Counted from the first letter of the stretch, positions 9,472-18,200 are shown. The stretch is 64,000 bases of DNA from Mucilaginibacter rivuli (GCF_019391655.1 NZ_JAHXPQ010000006.1:248001-312000); one strand, 5' to 3'. Notes: generated from the letters alone by a model not told the origin. Numbers and translations: made by a program.

Positions 9472-9819
9472 ATGTTCAATTATAAAAAAGCGATTGTAAC
9501 GATGGTCATCATTATGCTGGCACATATAGGAATGGCACAAACGAATAAACGGATTGCTGGCAATCCAGATACGACCAAGAATCATGCGCCGGCAGTTGAT
9601 AAGGTAAAGCAGGAACAGTTATTAGCCATAATGAACTCTACACGCATACAAATAATGAAGCTTTTAAGTGATACAACAATGAGTATGGAACAAAAAAGAA
9701 CCCTGCAGAGAAAGTTAATGCAGGCCCGCACTGCAAAAGTAGATTCTATACTTGGGTATAAACGGCAAAACACTCATCCAATGCGTACAGAGGGATCATC
9801 GGCCTCCCAAAAGCAATAA
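9472..9819 (+). CDS. Small secreted protein between two RHS-family genes
   Basis: A 115-residue protein read from MFNYKKAIVTMVIIMLAHIG, a signal peptide ending near MAQ. The mature part is helical and charged (VKQEQLLAIMNSTRIQIMKL, then MEQKRTLQRKLMQARTAK), suggesting a small helical periplasmic protein. A frame extension to 9445 overlaps the upstream gene's end. Its position between the two large RHS-family genes points to a role in their secretion or folding, but I recognise no family. Confidence 0.65.
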   Translation: MFNYKKAIVTMVIIMLAHIGMAQTNKRIAGNPDTTKNHAPAVDKVKQEQLLAIMNSTRIQIMKLLSDTTMSMEQKRTLQRKLMQARTAKVDSILGYKRQNTHPMRTEGSSASQKQ

Positions 9820-9860
9820 CGTTAACTGAAACCCTCGCTTTGACAAACTAAATAGCTGCT

Positions 9861-12800
9861 ATGCTTTTATACAATAAGCTCTTTTTTAAATTAAAACTTA
9901 AGTTTATCACAACAGGTTTACTTACCGTATCAACCGTAGCCACAGTTACCGCGCCGGTAGTTACAAATACCTGGCACGTAACTAACACAGTTGTTGCAAA
10001 GGAAACGGCAACTAAAATTACCCAAGCCCATAAGATACAGGAAAAAAGCAAGACTAAGGTGTTTTTCTCGCCGCCCTGGACAGTCCCGTGCACCTATTTA
10101 GCAGCCACTGCGAGCTTCGATGAAAATTATGTTGAAACCTATACCGCAACCGCCCCTGTAACCGCCGACTGGCAGTTGCATAACACGTGCGCATCCACCC
10201 TGTCCGTGCAGTACCTCGATGGCATCGGCAGGCCTATGCAAAACGTACAGGTTTTGGGCAACCAGGATGCTACAAAGGATATAGTACAGCCGATAGCGTA
10301 CGACGAGCTTGGCCGCGAGGGTAAAAAGTATTTGCCCTATGCGGATAACGTGGAGAGCATTGGGTCGTATCGTGCCGATGCGCTGCAAACAGGCGTCCAA
10401 CAAGCGGCGTTTTATAATACTCCTCCCACGGGCGTAACGCAGATAGCAACACCAGTTGCAGAAACCAACTTTGAACCATCTCCCCTTAATCGGGTTTTGG
10501 AACAAGGCGCACCTGGAAACGACTGGCAATTATCCGCAGGCCATACGGTAAAGGTTAGTTATGGTGTTAATGTTGCAAACGACGTTCAACAATACGAAGC
10601 TACGCCGGTAACAACAAATGGTTTAGAGTATAAGCGAACTTTATCGGCATTGGGTTCTTACCCTGCGGGACAGCTTTATCTTACTGTTACCAAAGACGAG
10701 AACTGGGTAACAGCCATGGCTAAGATTGGCACTACTGAAGAATATAAAGACAAATATGGCCGCGTCATTTTAAAGCGTAAGTACGACTCGGCGGGGCAGG
10801 CACTTTCAACCTATTATGTTTATGATTATCTGGGAAACCTGACATTTGTTTTAACTCCAAAAGCCGACCCGGATTTGGGAAGCATTAGCCAGGCTGCACT
10901 TGATGGTTTGTGTTACCAATATTTTTATGATGGTAGAAAAAGATTGATAGAAAAGAAGATACCTGACAAAGGCTGGGAGTATATGGTCTATAACAACCAA
11001 GATCAGATGGTCGCGGTTTCAGATTCTAATTTTGGAAATTCCTGGAAGTTTACGAAATATGATAACTTAGGTCGTATAATTATTACGGGCTGGTATTACA
11101 GCGGTATTTCCAATCGCGCTACGACCCAATATATGATAGACAGTGGTCCTCAATATGAAACAAGGGTACCCGGTAGTGACTATACAAATGTTGCTTGGCC
11201 AACAAGTAGTTCTTATATGAAATTCACTAAGACTTATTACGATAACTACGATATTCCTGGATTACCGTCAACATATGATTTTCATACCCAACATAGCCAA
11301 TTGACTCAGGGAATGGCTACTGCAACAATATCAAGCGTCCTCTATTACCAAGATATGCTTTGGAGCGTAAACTATTACGATGATTTAGGGCGTATTACCG
11401 ACGTTTATGCCCAACATTACTTGCAGGGATATGGATATTTGAATACGGGCAACTATGATCATACAACAAATACTTACAATTTTAATAACCAGATAAGTAC
11501 AAGCAAAAGAGAACATTTTACAACGACAGGCGGTTTAACAGCTAAAGTAACTATCCAAAATACCTATTATTACGATCATATGGGTCGTAAAAAGCAGTCG
11601 TGGGAACAAATCAACACACCTACAGTGCCCAATGCGACCAATGTGTTACTTAGCCAGGTCGATTACAATGATATAGGTCAACCATTTAAAAAACACCTAC
11701 ATAGTGAGGATGGCGGGAATAGCTTTTTGCAAGATATCACATATGCTTATAACGAACGTGGTTGGTTAAAAGATATCAACTCTCCATTGTTCCATGAGCA
11801 AATGCGATATAATACGCAGACTCAAGGTGCCACTGTAAATTATAATGGAAATATCTCCGAAGAAGAAACTACTACATCCTCAGGTAACCGGTCGTTCAAG
11901 TATGCTTACGACGCGGTAAATCGTTTAACCGACGGAATTTCATCTGGCAACAATTTAAGCGAAACCGGTATAATTTACGATAAAGGCGGCAATATGACTA
12001 AACTTTACCGTAATGGTGCAGTTTTAAACAATAGCTATTATTCAAACAGTAATCAAATGTACGCTTCAAGTGGTTTGGTTAACACTCTAACCATTTATGG
12101 TCCTATGCAGTACGACGGAAACGGCAATTTGTATTTCGACTATAGAAATGATAGGATATTGTACGCTGATTTCAATATTTTTGGTAAACCGGATGATTTT
12201 AGCGGTTCTATGGATATGTTTATTTGTTATGATGGTTCCGGTGAAAAAATTGAAGAAGAGGATAATGTATCAGGTATTTACCGGTATTATATAAAAGGTA
12301 TGGAGTATACCGAGAATGTCAATATATCTATCCCACTGGCAATTGATTTTATTCAAACTGAGGAAGGGAGGGCTGTGCCAAACGGTAGCGGAGGTTTCAA
12401 GTATGAATATACCTTAAAAGATCACTTAGGCAATAATAGGCTAAACTTTGATGAAGATCCATCTATAACAACTCCTACGCCAAGAGTAATCCAGGAAACG
12501 GACTATTACCCATTTGGTTTAAGCGCCACGATATCTGTTTTTGGTAATAAAAATAATTACCTTTATAATGGGAAAGAGTTAAGAGATCAGTTTAATGAAT
12601 ACGATTATGGAGCAAGATATTATGATCCAGTTATTGCGCGGTGGACGGGTATTGACCCTTTAGTGGAGGATTACGAGCATCTTTCACCTTACAATTACGC
12701 CGAAAACAACCCAATTAATAATATTGATATTGACGGAATGTGGTCTCGTAGTACAAATGCAGATAATGATGATGGCAAACCGAAGCCAGCCCCACCAGCT

Positions 12801-13244
12801 CCGAAACCATTAAAAGAGGTTATTATCAAGGGGAAATTACCTCAATCGGAAAATGCTGCTGCTCCTGCAATTCCTTTCCTAGTAGGTTTAGCAGAAAAAG
12901 TTCCTGCTCGTTTGTTACTTGCGGATGTTACTTTGCAAGAAGTACCTGTCGTTAATCTTATTCTCGATGGCATTACGATATATTATTTGCTTAAGGACGT
13001 ACATTTCGCTGCCTACACACCTGCGCCTAAGACGCTCAAGGGATTTCCTGGTGCAAAAAGAACAGGAAATAAAGGAAGTGGACGAACAAGATGGAAAAAT
13101 AATGATGGCAAGCTTTTAGAGTGGGATTCACAACATGGTGATGTTGAAGTGTATAATGATCGAGGTAATCATCTTGGTAGCGCCAATCCAGATACAGGTG
13201 AAATGACAAAGGATCCGGTAGGTGGACGTAAAATTGAACCATAA
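9861..13244 (+). CDS. RHS polymorphic toxin with colicin E3-type rRNase tip
   Basis: A 1127-residue RHS protein. A hydrophobic N-terminus is followed by a DUF6443-like region and many YD repeats. The RHS core is at about 917-960 (GARYYDPVIARWTGIDPL, then SPYNYAENNPINN and DIDGMW). A hydrophobic segment (about 1000-1040) leads to the tip at 1060-1127. The tip reads LLEWDSQHGDVEVYN, then HLGSANPDTG and a terminal RKIEP, closely matching the cytotoxic domain of colicin E3. Asp1089, His1092, Glu1096 and Arg1123 align with the catalytic D/H/E/R as I recall them. That family cleaves 16S rRNA in the A site. The next gene is the expected immunity partner. Target cells and the export route are inferred. 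Confidence 0.9.
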   Translation: MLLYNKLFFKLKLKFITTGLLTVSTVATVTAPVVTNTWHVTNTVVAKETATKITQAHKIQEKSKTKVFFSPPWTVPCTYLAATASFDENYVETYTATAPVTADWQLHNTCASTLSVQYLDGIGRPMQNVQVLGNQDATKDIVQPIAYDELGREGKKYLPYADNVESIGSYRADALQTGVQQAAFYNTPPTGVTQIATPVAETNFEPSPLNRVLEQGAPGNDWQLSAGHTVKVSYGVNVANDVQQYEATPVTTNGLEYKRTLSALGSYPAGQLYLTVTKDENWVTAMAKIGTTEEYKDKYGRVILKRKYDSAGQALSTYYVYDYLGNLTFVLTPKADPDLGSISQAALDGLCYQYFYDGRKRLIEKKIPDKGWEYMVYNNQDQMVAVSDSNFGNSWKFTKYDNLGRIIITGWYYSGISNRATTQYMIDSGPQYETRVPGSDYTNVAWPTSSSYMKFTKTYYDNYDIPGLPSTYDFHTQHSQLTQGMATATISSVLYYQDMLWSVNYYDDLGRITDVYAQHYLQGYGYLNTGNYDHTTNTYNFNNQISTSKREHFTTTGGLTAKVTIQNTYYYDHMGRKKQSWEQINTPTVPNATNVLLSQVDYNDIGQPFKKHLHSEDGGNSFLQDITYAYNERGWLKDINSPLFHEQMRYNTQTQGATVNYNGNISEEETTTSSGNRSFKYAYDAVNRLTDGISSGNNLSETGIIYDKGGNMTKLYRNGAVLNNSYYSNSNQMYASSGLVNTLTIYGPMQYDGNGNLYFDYRNDRILYADFNIFGKPDDFSGSMDMFICYDGSGEKIEEEDNVSGIYRYYIKGMEYTENVNISIPLAIDFIQTEEGRAVPNGSGGFKYEYTLKDHLGNNRLNFDEDPSITTPTPRVIQETDYYPFGLSATISVFGNKNNYLYNGKELRDQFNEYDYGARYYDPVIARWTGIDPLVEDYEHLSPYNYAENNPINNIDIDGMWSRSTNADNDDGKPKPAPPAPKPLKEVIIKGKLPQSENAAAPAIPFLVGLAEKVPARLLLADVTLQEVPVVNLILDGITIYYLLKDVHFAAYTPAPKTLKGFPGAKRTGNKGSGRTRWKNNDGKLLEWDSQHGDVEVYNDRGNHLGSANPDTGEMTKDPVGGRKIEP

Positions 13245-13259
13245 ACATAGGCAGTGAGT

Positions 13260-13502
13260 ATGAAAATAGAAAGATTAATAAGTTGGTATGATAAGGATAC
13301 TCAAGATCTTGTAGGCGAGCAGAATATAGATTTTTTAGAATTTCAGGATTTAAAAAAAATATTTATGCCACAACCCAATGATCCATTGATGTATAACCCA
13401 TACAATATATATGTTCATGAAGCCGAAATGTTAAAGTTATTACTTGACTTTGACTTTGACTTTGAAAGGTTTAATTATCAATTAGATTGCTTTCAAGTGT
13501 AA
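13260..13502 (+). CDS. Candidate E3-type immunity protein
   Basis: An 80-residue acidic protein placed 15 bp after the RHS toxin. Its start (MKIERLISWYDKDTQDLVGE) resembles the colicin E3 immunity protein, which has a Trp-Phe-Asp-Lys-Ser-Thr segment near its start followed by Gly-Glu. The C-terminal region is strongly acidic and aromatic (LLLDFDFDFERFNYQLDCF), as expected for a protein binding a basic RNase. A GTG two codons upstream (13254) is an alternative start. Function as the antidote is inferred from gene order and this similarity. Confidence 0.75.
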   Translation: MKIERLISWYDKDTQDLVGEQNIDFLEFQDLKKIFMPQPNDPLMYNPYNIYVHEAEMLKLLLDFDFDFERFNYQLDCFQV

Positions 13503-13670
13503 AATCAAGACGGAGATAGATTGAATCCTTATTTTATATTCAGTAAAGAATTGACTGCGAGATTAAGTTATTACCAAATCGATATTGAATTTGATATCTA
13601 TTGTTTAACAAAACAGAGTGCTCTCGATGCAAATTGTAAGAGTGTTAAAAATAGTATGTGGAAATTGTAG
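13503..13670 (+). pseudogene. Decayed second immunity-gene fragment
   Basis: Directly after the immunity stop codon, the same frame stays open for 55 codons to a TAG at 13668. The fragment contains NPYFIFSKELTARLSYYQID, which lines up with NPYNIYVHEAEMLKLLLDFD of the intact immunity protein, and continues with an acidic, aromatic stretch. It could start at a TTG (13521) as a 49-residue protein, but the missing N-terminal half suggests a remnant left by recombination of RHS tip and immunity cassettes. Confidence 0.45.
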
Positions 13671-13740
13671 GCAAATTTTGCCTAGAAATAAAAGGGTAGT
13701 CGATTAATCAAAACTATTTACAATATTGTAATTCATAAGT

Positions 13741-14070
13741 CTTTCGCGAACCGCGCCGCGAATGGAGCCAACCGTCTGCATAGAGAGAGCGACGCGGCTA
13801 TGCAGTATGTCTTACACGAAACAAGGCTATCGTGAAAGGATTGAGCAATAAACGATAGCCTTGTGAAGCAGTTGGCGACCAGCGGTGAGCTTCAACAAAG
13901 CAAGCGGGTAGCTTGTATGTGCTGCAATGCAATGAAGCGCATTACAAGCTACAGGCAGCTTGCATGCGCAACGACCTTACTCCAAACAAATACTATGACA
14001 AGTCGGCCGCGAAAGCGAATAAGCCGGTCAATCCAGGCATGTGCTTGAAAAGCTTATGCCTGGATTGACG
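13741..14070. other. Hairpin-rich non-coding stretch, possible structured RNA
   Basis: Successive perfect inverted repeats occur here: ctgcatag 13776-13783 with 13798-13805; acaaggctatcgt 13821-13833 with 13852-13864; gtagcttgta 13908-13917 with 13943-13952; tcaatccaggcat 14028-14040 with 14056-14068. Between the last two, cgcgaaagcg forms a short helix with a GAAA loop, inside a cggc/gccg pair. No frame looks protein-like across the region. The orientation is unknown. It may be a structured RNA or a cluster of recombination remnants. Confidence 0.5.
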
Positions 14071-14177
14071 AAACTTGGCGTTGGGTTTGTGGAGTTTGAG
14101 AGTGAAGCATACCGATTTTCCGGAGTTGATTTATTTAAATAAATTATTTATATATTAGAGTTATTAAATTAAATCTT

Positions 14178-14360
14178 ATGAAATCTAATTTAGATCCTCA
14201 AAACAATGTTGTAGAAGTTGGATTAATCGAAGTAAGAGAAGAAGATATTCGAATTAATAATGGAGTTAATACCATCGATTTGAATTTATCGGTTAACCTA
14301 AAACCTTCGGATGATGAAAAAAATGAGTTAGATTACGACACTCATTTGGATATTAAGTAA
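14178..14360 (+). CDS. Short acidic peptide, candidate precursor for the JmjC enzyme
   Basis: A 60-residue peptide (MKSNLDPQNNVVEVGLIEVR at the start; ELDYDTHLDIK at the end) with one His (His56), two Arg and no Cys. It is acidic, has no signal peptide, and is followed by a hairpin terminator and then the JmjC oxygenase gene. A short gene ahead of a modifying enzyme with a weak terminator between is the usual layout for ribosomally made, modified peptides. The AT-rich composition differs from the surrounding genes. No family is recognised, and the precursor role is inference. Confidence 0.55.
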   Translation: MKSNLDPQNNVVEVGLIEVREEDIRINNGVNTIDLNLSVNLKPSDDEKNELDYDTHLDIK

Positions 14361-14379
14361 TTAGCTCAACTTCTATTGA

Positions 14380-14410
14380 GCCACTAATGAGTTTCATTAG
14401 TGGCTTTTTT
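14380..14410 (+). terminator. Hairpin terminator or attenuator after the peptide gene
   Basis: A perfect 10-bp stem, gccactaatg with cattagtggc and a 5-nt loop, is followed by six T residues. A weaker hairpin (gctcaa/ttgagc, 14364-14381) lies just before it. It would favour peptide mRNA over the downstream enzyme genes. Confidence 0.8.
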
Positions 14411-14427
14411 ATTAAATAATAACGGCC

Positions 14428-15633
14428 ATGGAGTTTCTTAACTTTAAAAACCTAATTACACCAAAAACGCTTAATGATTTTTTTGCCAATTATTGGGAAA
14501 AAAATTACTTAATAATTAAAAGGGATGATCGCCGCTTCTTTGATTCAATTTTGACTAAGGATGATATTAATGCGTTTTTAGCACGGAAAGACATCATTTA
14601 TCCATTTATAAGGATAATTAAAGATGGTCACTCGTTGTCGAAATATGAATATATAAAAGCATCTGAAGAGCCTGATTACAATATAATAGATACCGACAAA
14701 GTATTTGATGTCTATAATGGGGGTGGAACAATCGCTATTCAAAAAGCACAATTATCAATAAGTAAACTATCCGACTTTTGTGATTCAATCGAATATGAGA
14801 CTGACATAAGTACTAATGCGAATGTTTATGTCACACAAAAAAACACAAGCGGGTTCAACACACATTATGACACTCATGATATTTTCATTTTACAAATCGA
14901 TGGAAAGAAAACTTGGCGCTTATATGATTCTTTGTTAGACCTACCTTTATCAAGCCAAATTATTAGCGACGAGGAATCTAAAAAATATAAAGATGTCGTT
15001 CCTGCTATTGAAATTGAACTTTTGCCAGGAGATATGATTTATATACCAAGAGGGTTTGTTCACGATACTTTTACTACTGATAATTCGTCAATTCACATTA
15101 CATTGGGTGTATTTCCGTATACACGTGTGGACTTTATAAAAAAGATTCTATTAAAGGCTGAACAAGAAAAAGAGTTTAGAAAGTTCCTACCAACTAAATT
15201 TTCTACTGATGAAGAAAAAGAATATTTTATAAAAAATTTCAAATTGTATATAAAGAATTTTATCGATGAAATTTCCTTTGAGGATTTGTTGAACTCCTTT
15301 GACAATAATTTTTTAGCCACAAGATACCCAAATAACAAAAATCGCTTCGCGAATAGTTCTCAAATAGTTAATATGTCCTTAAGGTCTATTATTAAACTTC
15401 GAGATAATGTGTCTTATAAATATATTTCGAATTCCAATTCTTTGGCGATACTCTTTTATGATAAAGAGATAACTTTCCCATTATACTTAAAGGAAACAAT
15501 AGACTCCATTTTACAAACTAAACAGCTATCCGTTACTGAGCTTAGAGGCCCAATTGATAATAATAGCAAAATGCTGATTGCAAAAAGAATGGTTTTATCA
15601 GGCCTCTTAGAAATAATCGGAAATGAAATTTAA
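14428..15633 (+). CDS. JmjC-domain 2-oxoglutarate oxygenase (ribosomal-oxygenase type)
   Basis: A 401-residue protein of the Cupin_4/ROX family (YcfD, NO66 and MINA53 relatives). The iron site is visible as H146-x-D148 in SGFNTHYDTHDIF and H212 in PGDMIYIPRGFVH. Typical family blocks surround it (ILQIDGKKTWRLYD and SSIHITLGVFPYT). The C-terminal 120 residues end in a winged-helix-like segment, so the length and layout match full-size enzymes that hydroxylate His or Arg of ribosomal proteins. Here the neighbour is a 60-residue peptide, not a ribosomal gene, so the peptide may be the substrate. It overlaps the nucleotidyltransferase gene by 11 bp. The strong AT bias suggests acquired DNA. Confidence 0.85.
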   Translation: MEFLNFKNLITPKTLNDFFANYWEKNYLIIKRDDRRFFDSILTKDDINAFLARKDIIYPFIRIIKDGHSLSKYEYIKASEEPDYNIIDTDKVFDVYNGGGTIAIQKAQLSISKLSDFCDSIEYETDISTNANVYVTQKNTSGFNTHYDTHDIFILQIDGKKTWRLYDSLLDLPLSSQIISDEESKKYKDVVPAIEIELLPGDMIYIPRGFVHDTFTTDNSSIHITLGVFPYTRVDFIKKILLKAEQEKEFRKFLPTKFSTDEEKEYFIKNFKLYIKNFIDEISFEDLLNSFDNNFLATRYPNNKNRFANSSQIVNMSLRSIIKLRDNVSYKYISNSNSLAILFYDKEITFPLYLKETIDSILQTKQLSVTELRGPIDNNSKMLIAKRMVLSGLLEIIGNEI

Positions 15634-16432
15634 AGTTTTAGAATTAGGCGATTTCGTAAAAACTAATGATGAAAACTATTTAATAAATACGAATTCTCTA
15701 CAAACCATAAAGCAACCATTTTTAGAACCAATCAGTGATATTGTCAATCACTACTGTAATATATTCAAAAACAAAATCCATAGTATTTATTTGCGAGGTT
15801 CGGTAGCAAGAGGAAAAGCCATAATAAACTTTTCTGATTATGATTGCTTTGCCATTTTAGAAGAGCCAGCCACCGAACAAGAAATTTATGCTATCCGACT
15901 AATTGAAAAGGAATTATTAATTAAATATAAATTCGTTTCAAATTTTGACTTGTATTATATAAATTATAATGATTTAATTACTAAGGAGGATTATAGCCAT
16001 TGGATTTTTACGATTGAAATTCAATCGGTATTTCTTTTTGGTAATAATCTAATAAATAAACTGTCTAAATTTAGGCCTAATAAAGAGATAGCGTTTGCTA
16101 TTCAACACTTAGAAATTAGTATTAATAAGGCATCTTCTAAGCTGCAACAAGTTTTTGAACCTTCATTAACAAAATACTGGTGTTCATGGATTTGCAGGAA
16201 ATTTGTGAGATGTGGTTTGGAATTAGTCATTGAACAAGAAAAACAATATACTAATGAACTTTTCTTATGTTACAAAACCTTCTCGAAATACTATCCCGAT
16301 AAAAAGAATGATATGGAATTGGCTTTAAATCTGTCAATAAATCCAACTATAGTAATTGAAGACATTTTAAGTTTAATAAAATCACTTGGGCATTGGCTGA
16401 TTGAGGAAAGAATTAGGAAATATTCTAAATAG
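15623..16432 (+). CDS. Nucleotidyltransferase-fold protein
   Basis: A 269-residue protein with a pol-beta-type nucleotidyltransferase core. RGSVARGKAIINFSDYDCF holds the GS motif at 59-60 and the DxD metal pair at Asp72 and Asp74. The second half is helical (about 155-265), as in MNT or aminoglycoside adenylyltransferase-like proteins. The ATG lies 11 bp inside the end of the JmjC gene, so the two are translationally coupled and probably act on a common target. The transferred group and the acceptor are unknown: nucleotidylation of the peptide, of a tRNA, or of a small molecule are all possible. Confidence 0.75.
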   Translation: MKFKVLELGDFVKTNDENYLINTNSLQTIKQPFLEPISDIVNHYCNIFKNKIHSIYLRGSVARGKAIINFSDYDCFAILEEPATEQEIYAIRLIEKELLIKYKFVSNFDLYYINYNDLITKEDYSHWIFTIEIQSVFLFGNNLINKLSKFRPNKEIAFAIQHLEISINKASSKLQQVFEPSLTKYWCSWICRKFVRCGLELVIEQEKQYTNELFLCYKTFSKYYPDKKNDMELALNLSINPTIVIEDILSLIKSLGHWLIEERIRKYSK

Positions 16433-16946
16433 TTTTTTGATTTAATGTTTTCAACGCTTCACCTAAAAAAAAAACAGCCATTTGCCTGTTGAATAAGCTT
16501 GCTTGATAATGATCGGTTTGCATATCTTTAGAATGTATATTCTGCAATTCCATGATTTTTTTATTCAGACCATCAATCGCAACAGTAATACATTTCCACG
16601 TTTTTTTTGTTTTGAGTTCGTCTATATCTACTGTACTTGGTTGGCTTATGTTTGTTGTGAAATTACAAAGGTACCCCCTAATAATATATTTCTTTTTTAA
16701 ATATTGTCGATATTGAATTACACTTCCTAAATATCCAACTATTTCAACTTCAACCCCGGTCTCTTCCATAATTTCTCTCAATAATGCTGTTTGGTAAGTT
16801 TCTCCAGATTCCACACCTCCTCCAACTAAGATATCGGAAATCAAGAGGACTTCATCGGTTATGGGGTTTATTATGACGGCTTTAGCAGTCCGCCTTATTG
16901 TATAATTGTTGTCTGCATTTATTTTGTTTAAAAATAAACGATTCAT
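16425..16946 (-). CDS. NUDIX hydrolase
   Basis: A 173-residue protein with a complete NUDIX box (GGVESGETYQTALLREIMEE followed by TGV) near residues 44-66, preceded by VIINPITDEVLLISD. NUDIX enzymes cleave nucleoside diphosphates linked to another group. It converges with the nucleotidyltransferase gene, the two overlapping by 8 bp at their ends. Shared AT-rich composition suggests it arrived with the cassette, where it might remove a nucleotide-type modification or simply be housekeeping; the sequence does not decide this. Confidence 0.85.
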   Translation of the reverse strand: MNRLFLNKINADNNYTIRRTAKAVIINPITDEVLLISDILVGGGVESGETYQTALLREIMEETGVEVEIVGYLGSVIQYRQYLKKKYIIRGYLCNFTTNISQPSTVDIDELKTKKTWKCITVAIDGLNKKIMELQNIHSKDMQTDHYQASLFNRQMAVFFLGEALKTLNQKTI

Positions 16947-16978
16947 GTGGCTTTATTGTACATTTTCATGCACTTATG

Positions 16979-18199
16979 TCAACAACCTACATTGGTCTTT
17001 TGGGTTATAGCACTAAACGGCTTGCTCCCACTACCATCAATCAACAACCTCAAATACATGCAATACCTCGGCAGGTTGATAAAGTCGTCCGGCCTAAACA
17101 CCGGGTAAAACTCCTCGGCCATGATCTTTGCATCTGCCGTTCCCAAACGAAAACATATAATCGTACCCACATTACCCAATATGGCGCTTTGCAAATCTCC
17201 TGACAATTGCTCCAAATACTGGTGTGTGAGAAACAGGCCTATTCCAAATTTGCGTACCTCGGAAAGCATCGTAGTGAACGAATTAGAAATAAATGAATGT
17301 GCTTCGTCAATGAAGATGTAAAACGGGGTACGCTTGTCTTCTGCTATGCTTGCTCTCCGCATGGAAGCCATTTGCAGGCCAGTAGTTAGCAAACTGCCCA
17401 GGATTTGCGAAACATCCTCGCCAATAAGTCCTTTGGATAGGTTGCATATCAATATCTTTTGACCGTTGACAATACCGTCCAGATCAATCCCGTATTGCTG
17501 TCCGACAATCTCCCGCAGTGTTTCGCTGGCAGCAAATACCCCTGCTTTATTAAGTATAGGCATAATGGCCTCGGCTTTTAGTGTGGCCGGGTAGTTATTG
17601 TATTCATTGTGCCAAAACGATAATATGTATTGGTTATCAGTATAGTGCAGTACCAGGTTTCTAAAGGTGCTATCAAGCAATAGCGGTTGAATGTCTAACA
17701 GCGTTGCCGTGGGATAATCCAATAACGTTAATACCGAAAAGCGCAATATGTATTCCAACCGTGCCCCCCAGGTATCACCCCAAATTCGCTTGAACATCAT
17801 CACTATTTCAGAAGCTACTAAATGCCGCTGTTCCAGCGGCACGTTCGCAAAGGGATTGAAGCCCGTGCGGTGGGCTGGTGCGGTGGCATCAAAGTAAATC
17901 ACATCTGTCTTTCGATGTTCGGGAATAGAACGGATAAGTTTCTCAGCAACGTCACCATGAGGGTCTAATACCGCAATTCCGTGGCCCTTTTTAATATCGT
18001 CATACGCCATGTTGAATAACAGGGTCGATTTACCGACACCGGACTTTCCGATAGCGTATACGTGCTGCAAACGGTCTTTCGATAAAATTCCAAACACCTT
18101 GTTCGTGTTGCGCCAGTTCGTTATGCCAATGGGGGTGAACGGTTGTAAGGGTTCATAAGAAGTCATGTACTTCTGTATGGTATGAAATATCATTTGCAT
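16979..18199 (-). CDS. Short TraD/HerA-like DNA-translocase ATPase
   Basis: A 406-residue ATPase of the same class as the 970-residue protein near the window start, but reduced to the motor domain. Walker A is GKSGVGKSTL at 51-60, followed by AVLDPHGDVAEKLI. Walker B is FYIFIDEAHSFI near 293-304. The C-terminal segment FPAVFRPDDFINL-like region of the family is recognisable as YPVFRPDDFINLPRYCMYL. It lacks the long N-terminal region and the nuclease-like C-terminus. It is divergent from the serine recombinase unit and starts just past a strong hairpin. A later ATG (MTSYEP, 18163) is an alternative start. Confidence 0.8.
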   Translation of the reverse strand: MQMIFHTIQKYMTSYEPLQPFTPIGITNWRNTNKVFGILSKDRLQHVYAIGKSGVGKSTLLFNMAYDDIKKGHGIAVLDPHGDVAEKLIRSIPEHRKTDVIYFDATAPAHRTGFNPFANVPLEQRHLVASEIVMMFKRIWGDTWGARLEYILRFSVLTLLDYPTATLLDIQPLLLDSTFRNLVLHYTDNQYILSFWHNEYNNYPATLKAEAIMPILNKAGVFAASETLREIVGQQYGIDLDGIVNGQKILICNLSKGLIGEDVSQILGSLLTTGLQMASMRRASIAEDKRTPFYIFIDEAHSFISNSFTTMLSEVRKFGIGLFLTHQYLEQLSGDLQSAILGNVGTIICFRLGTADAKIMAEEFYPVFRPDDFINLPRYCMYLRLLIDGSGSKPFSAITQKTNVGC

Positions 18200-18200
18200 A

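Noticed and set aside
13863..14048. Plus-strand frame of 61 codons in the hairpin-rich stretch
   Set aside because: It runs across several perfect stems, is rich in Arg, Ser and Cys, and has no ribosome site.
13741..14070. Retron or group II intron explanation of the hairpin stretch
   Set aside because: No reverse transcriptase gene is nearby and no domain V-like sequence was seen.
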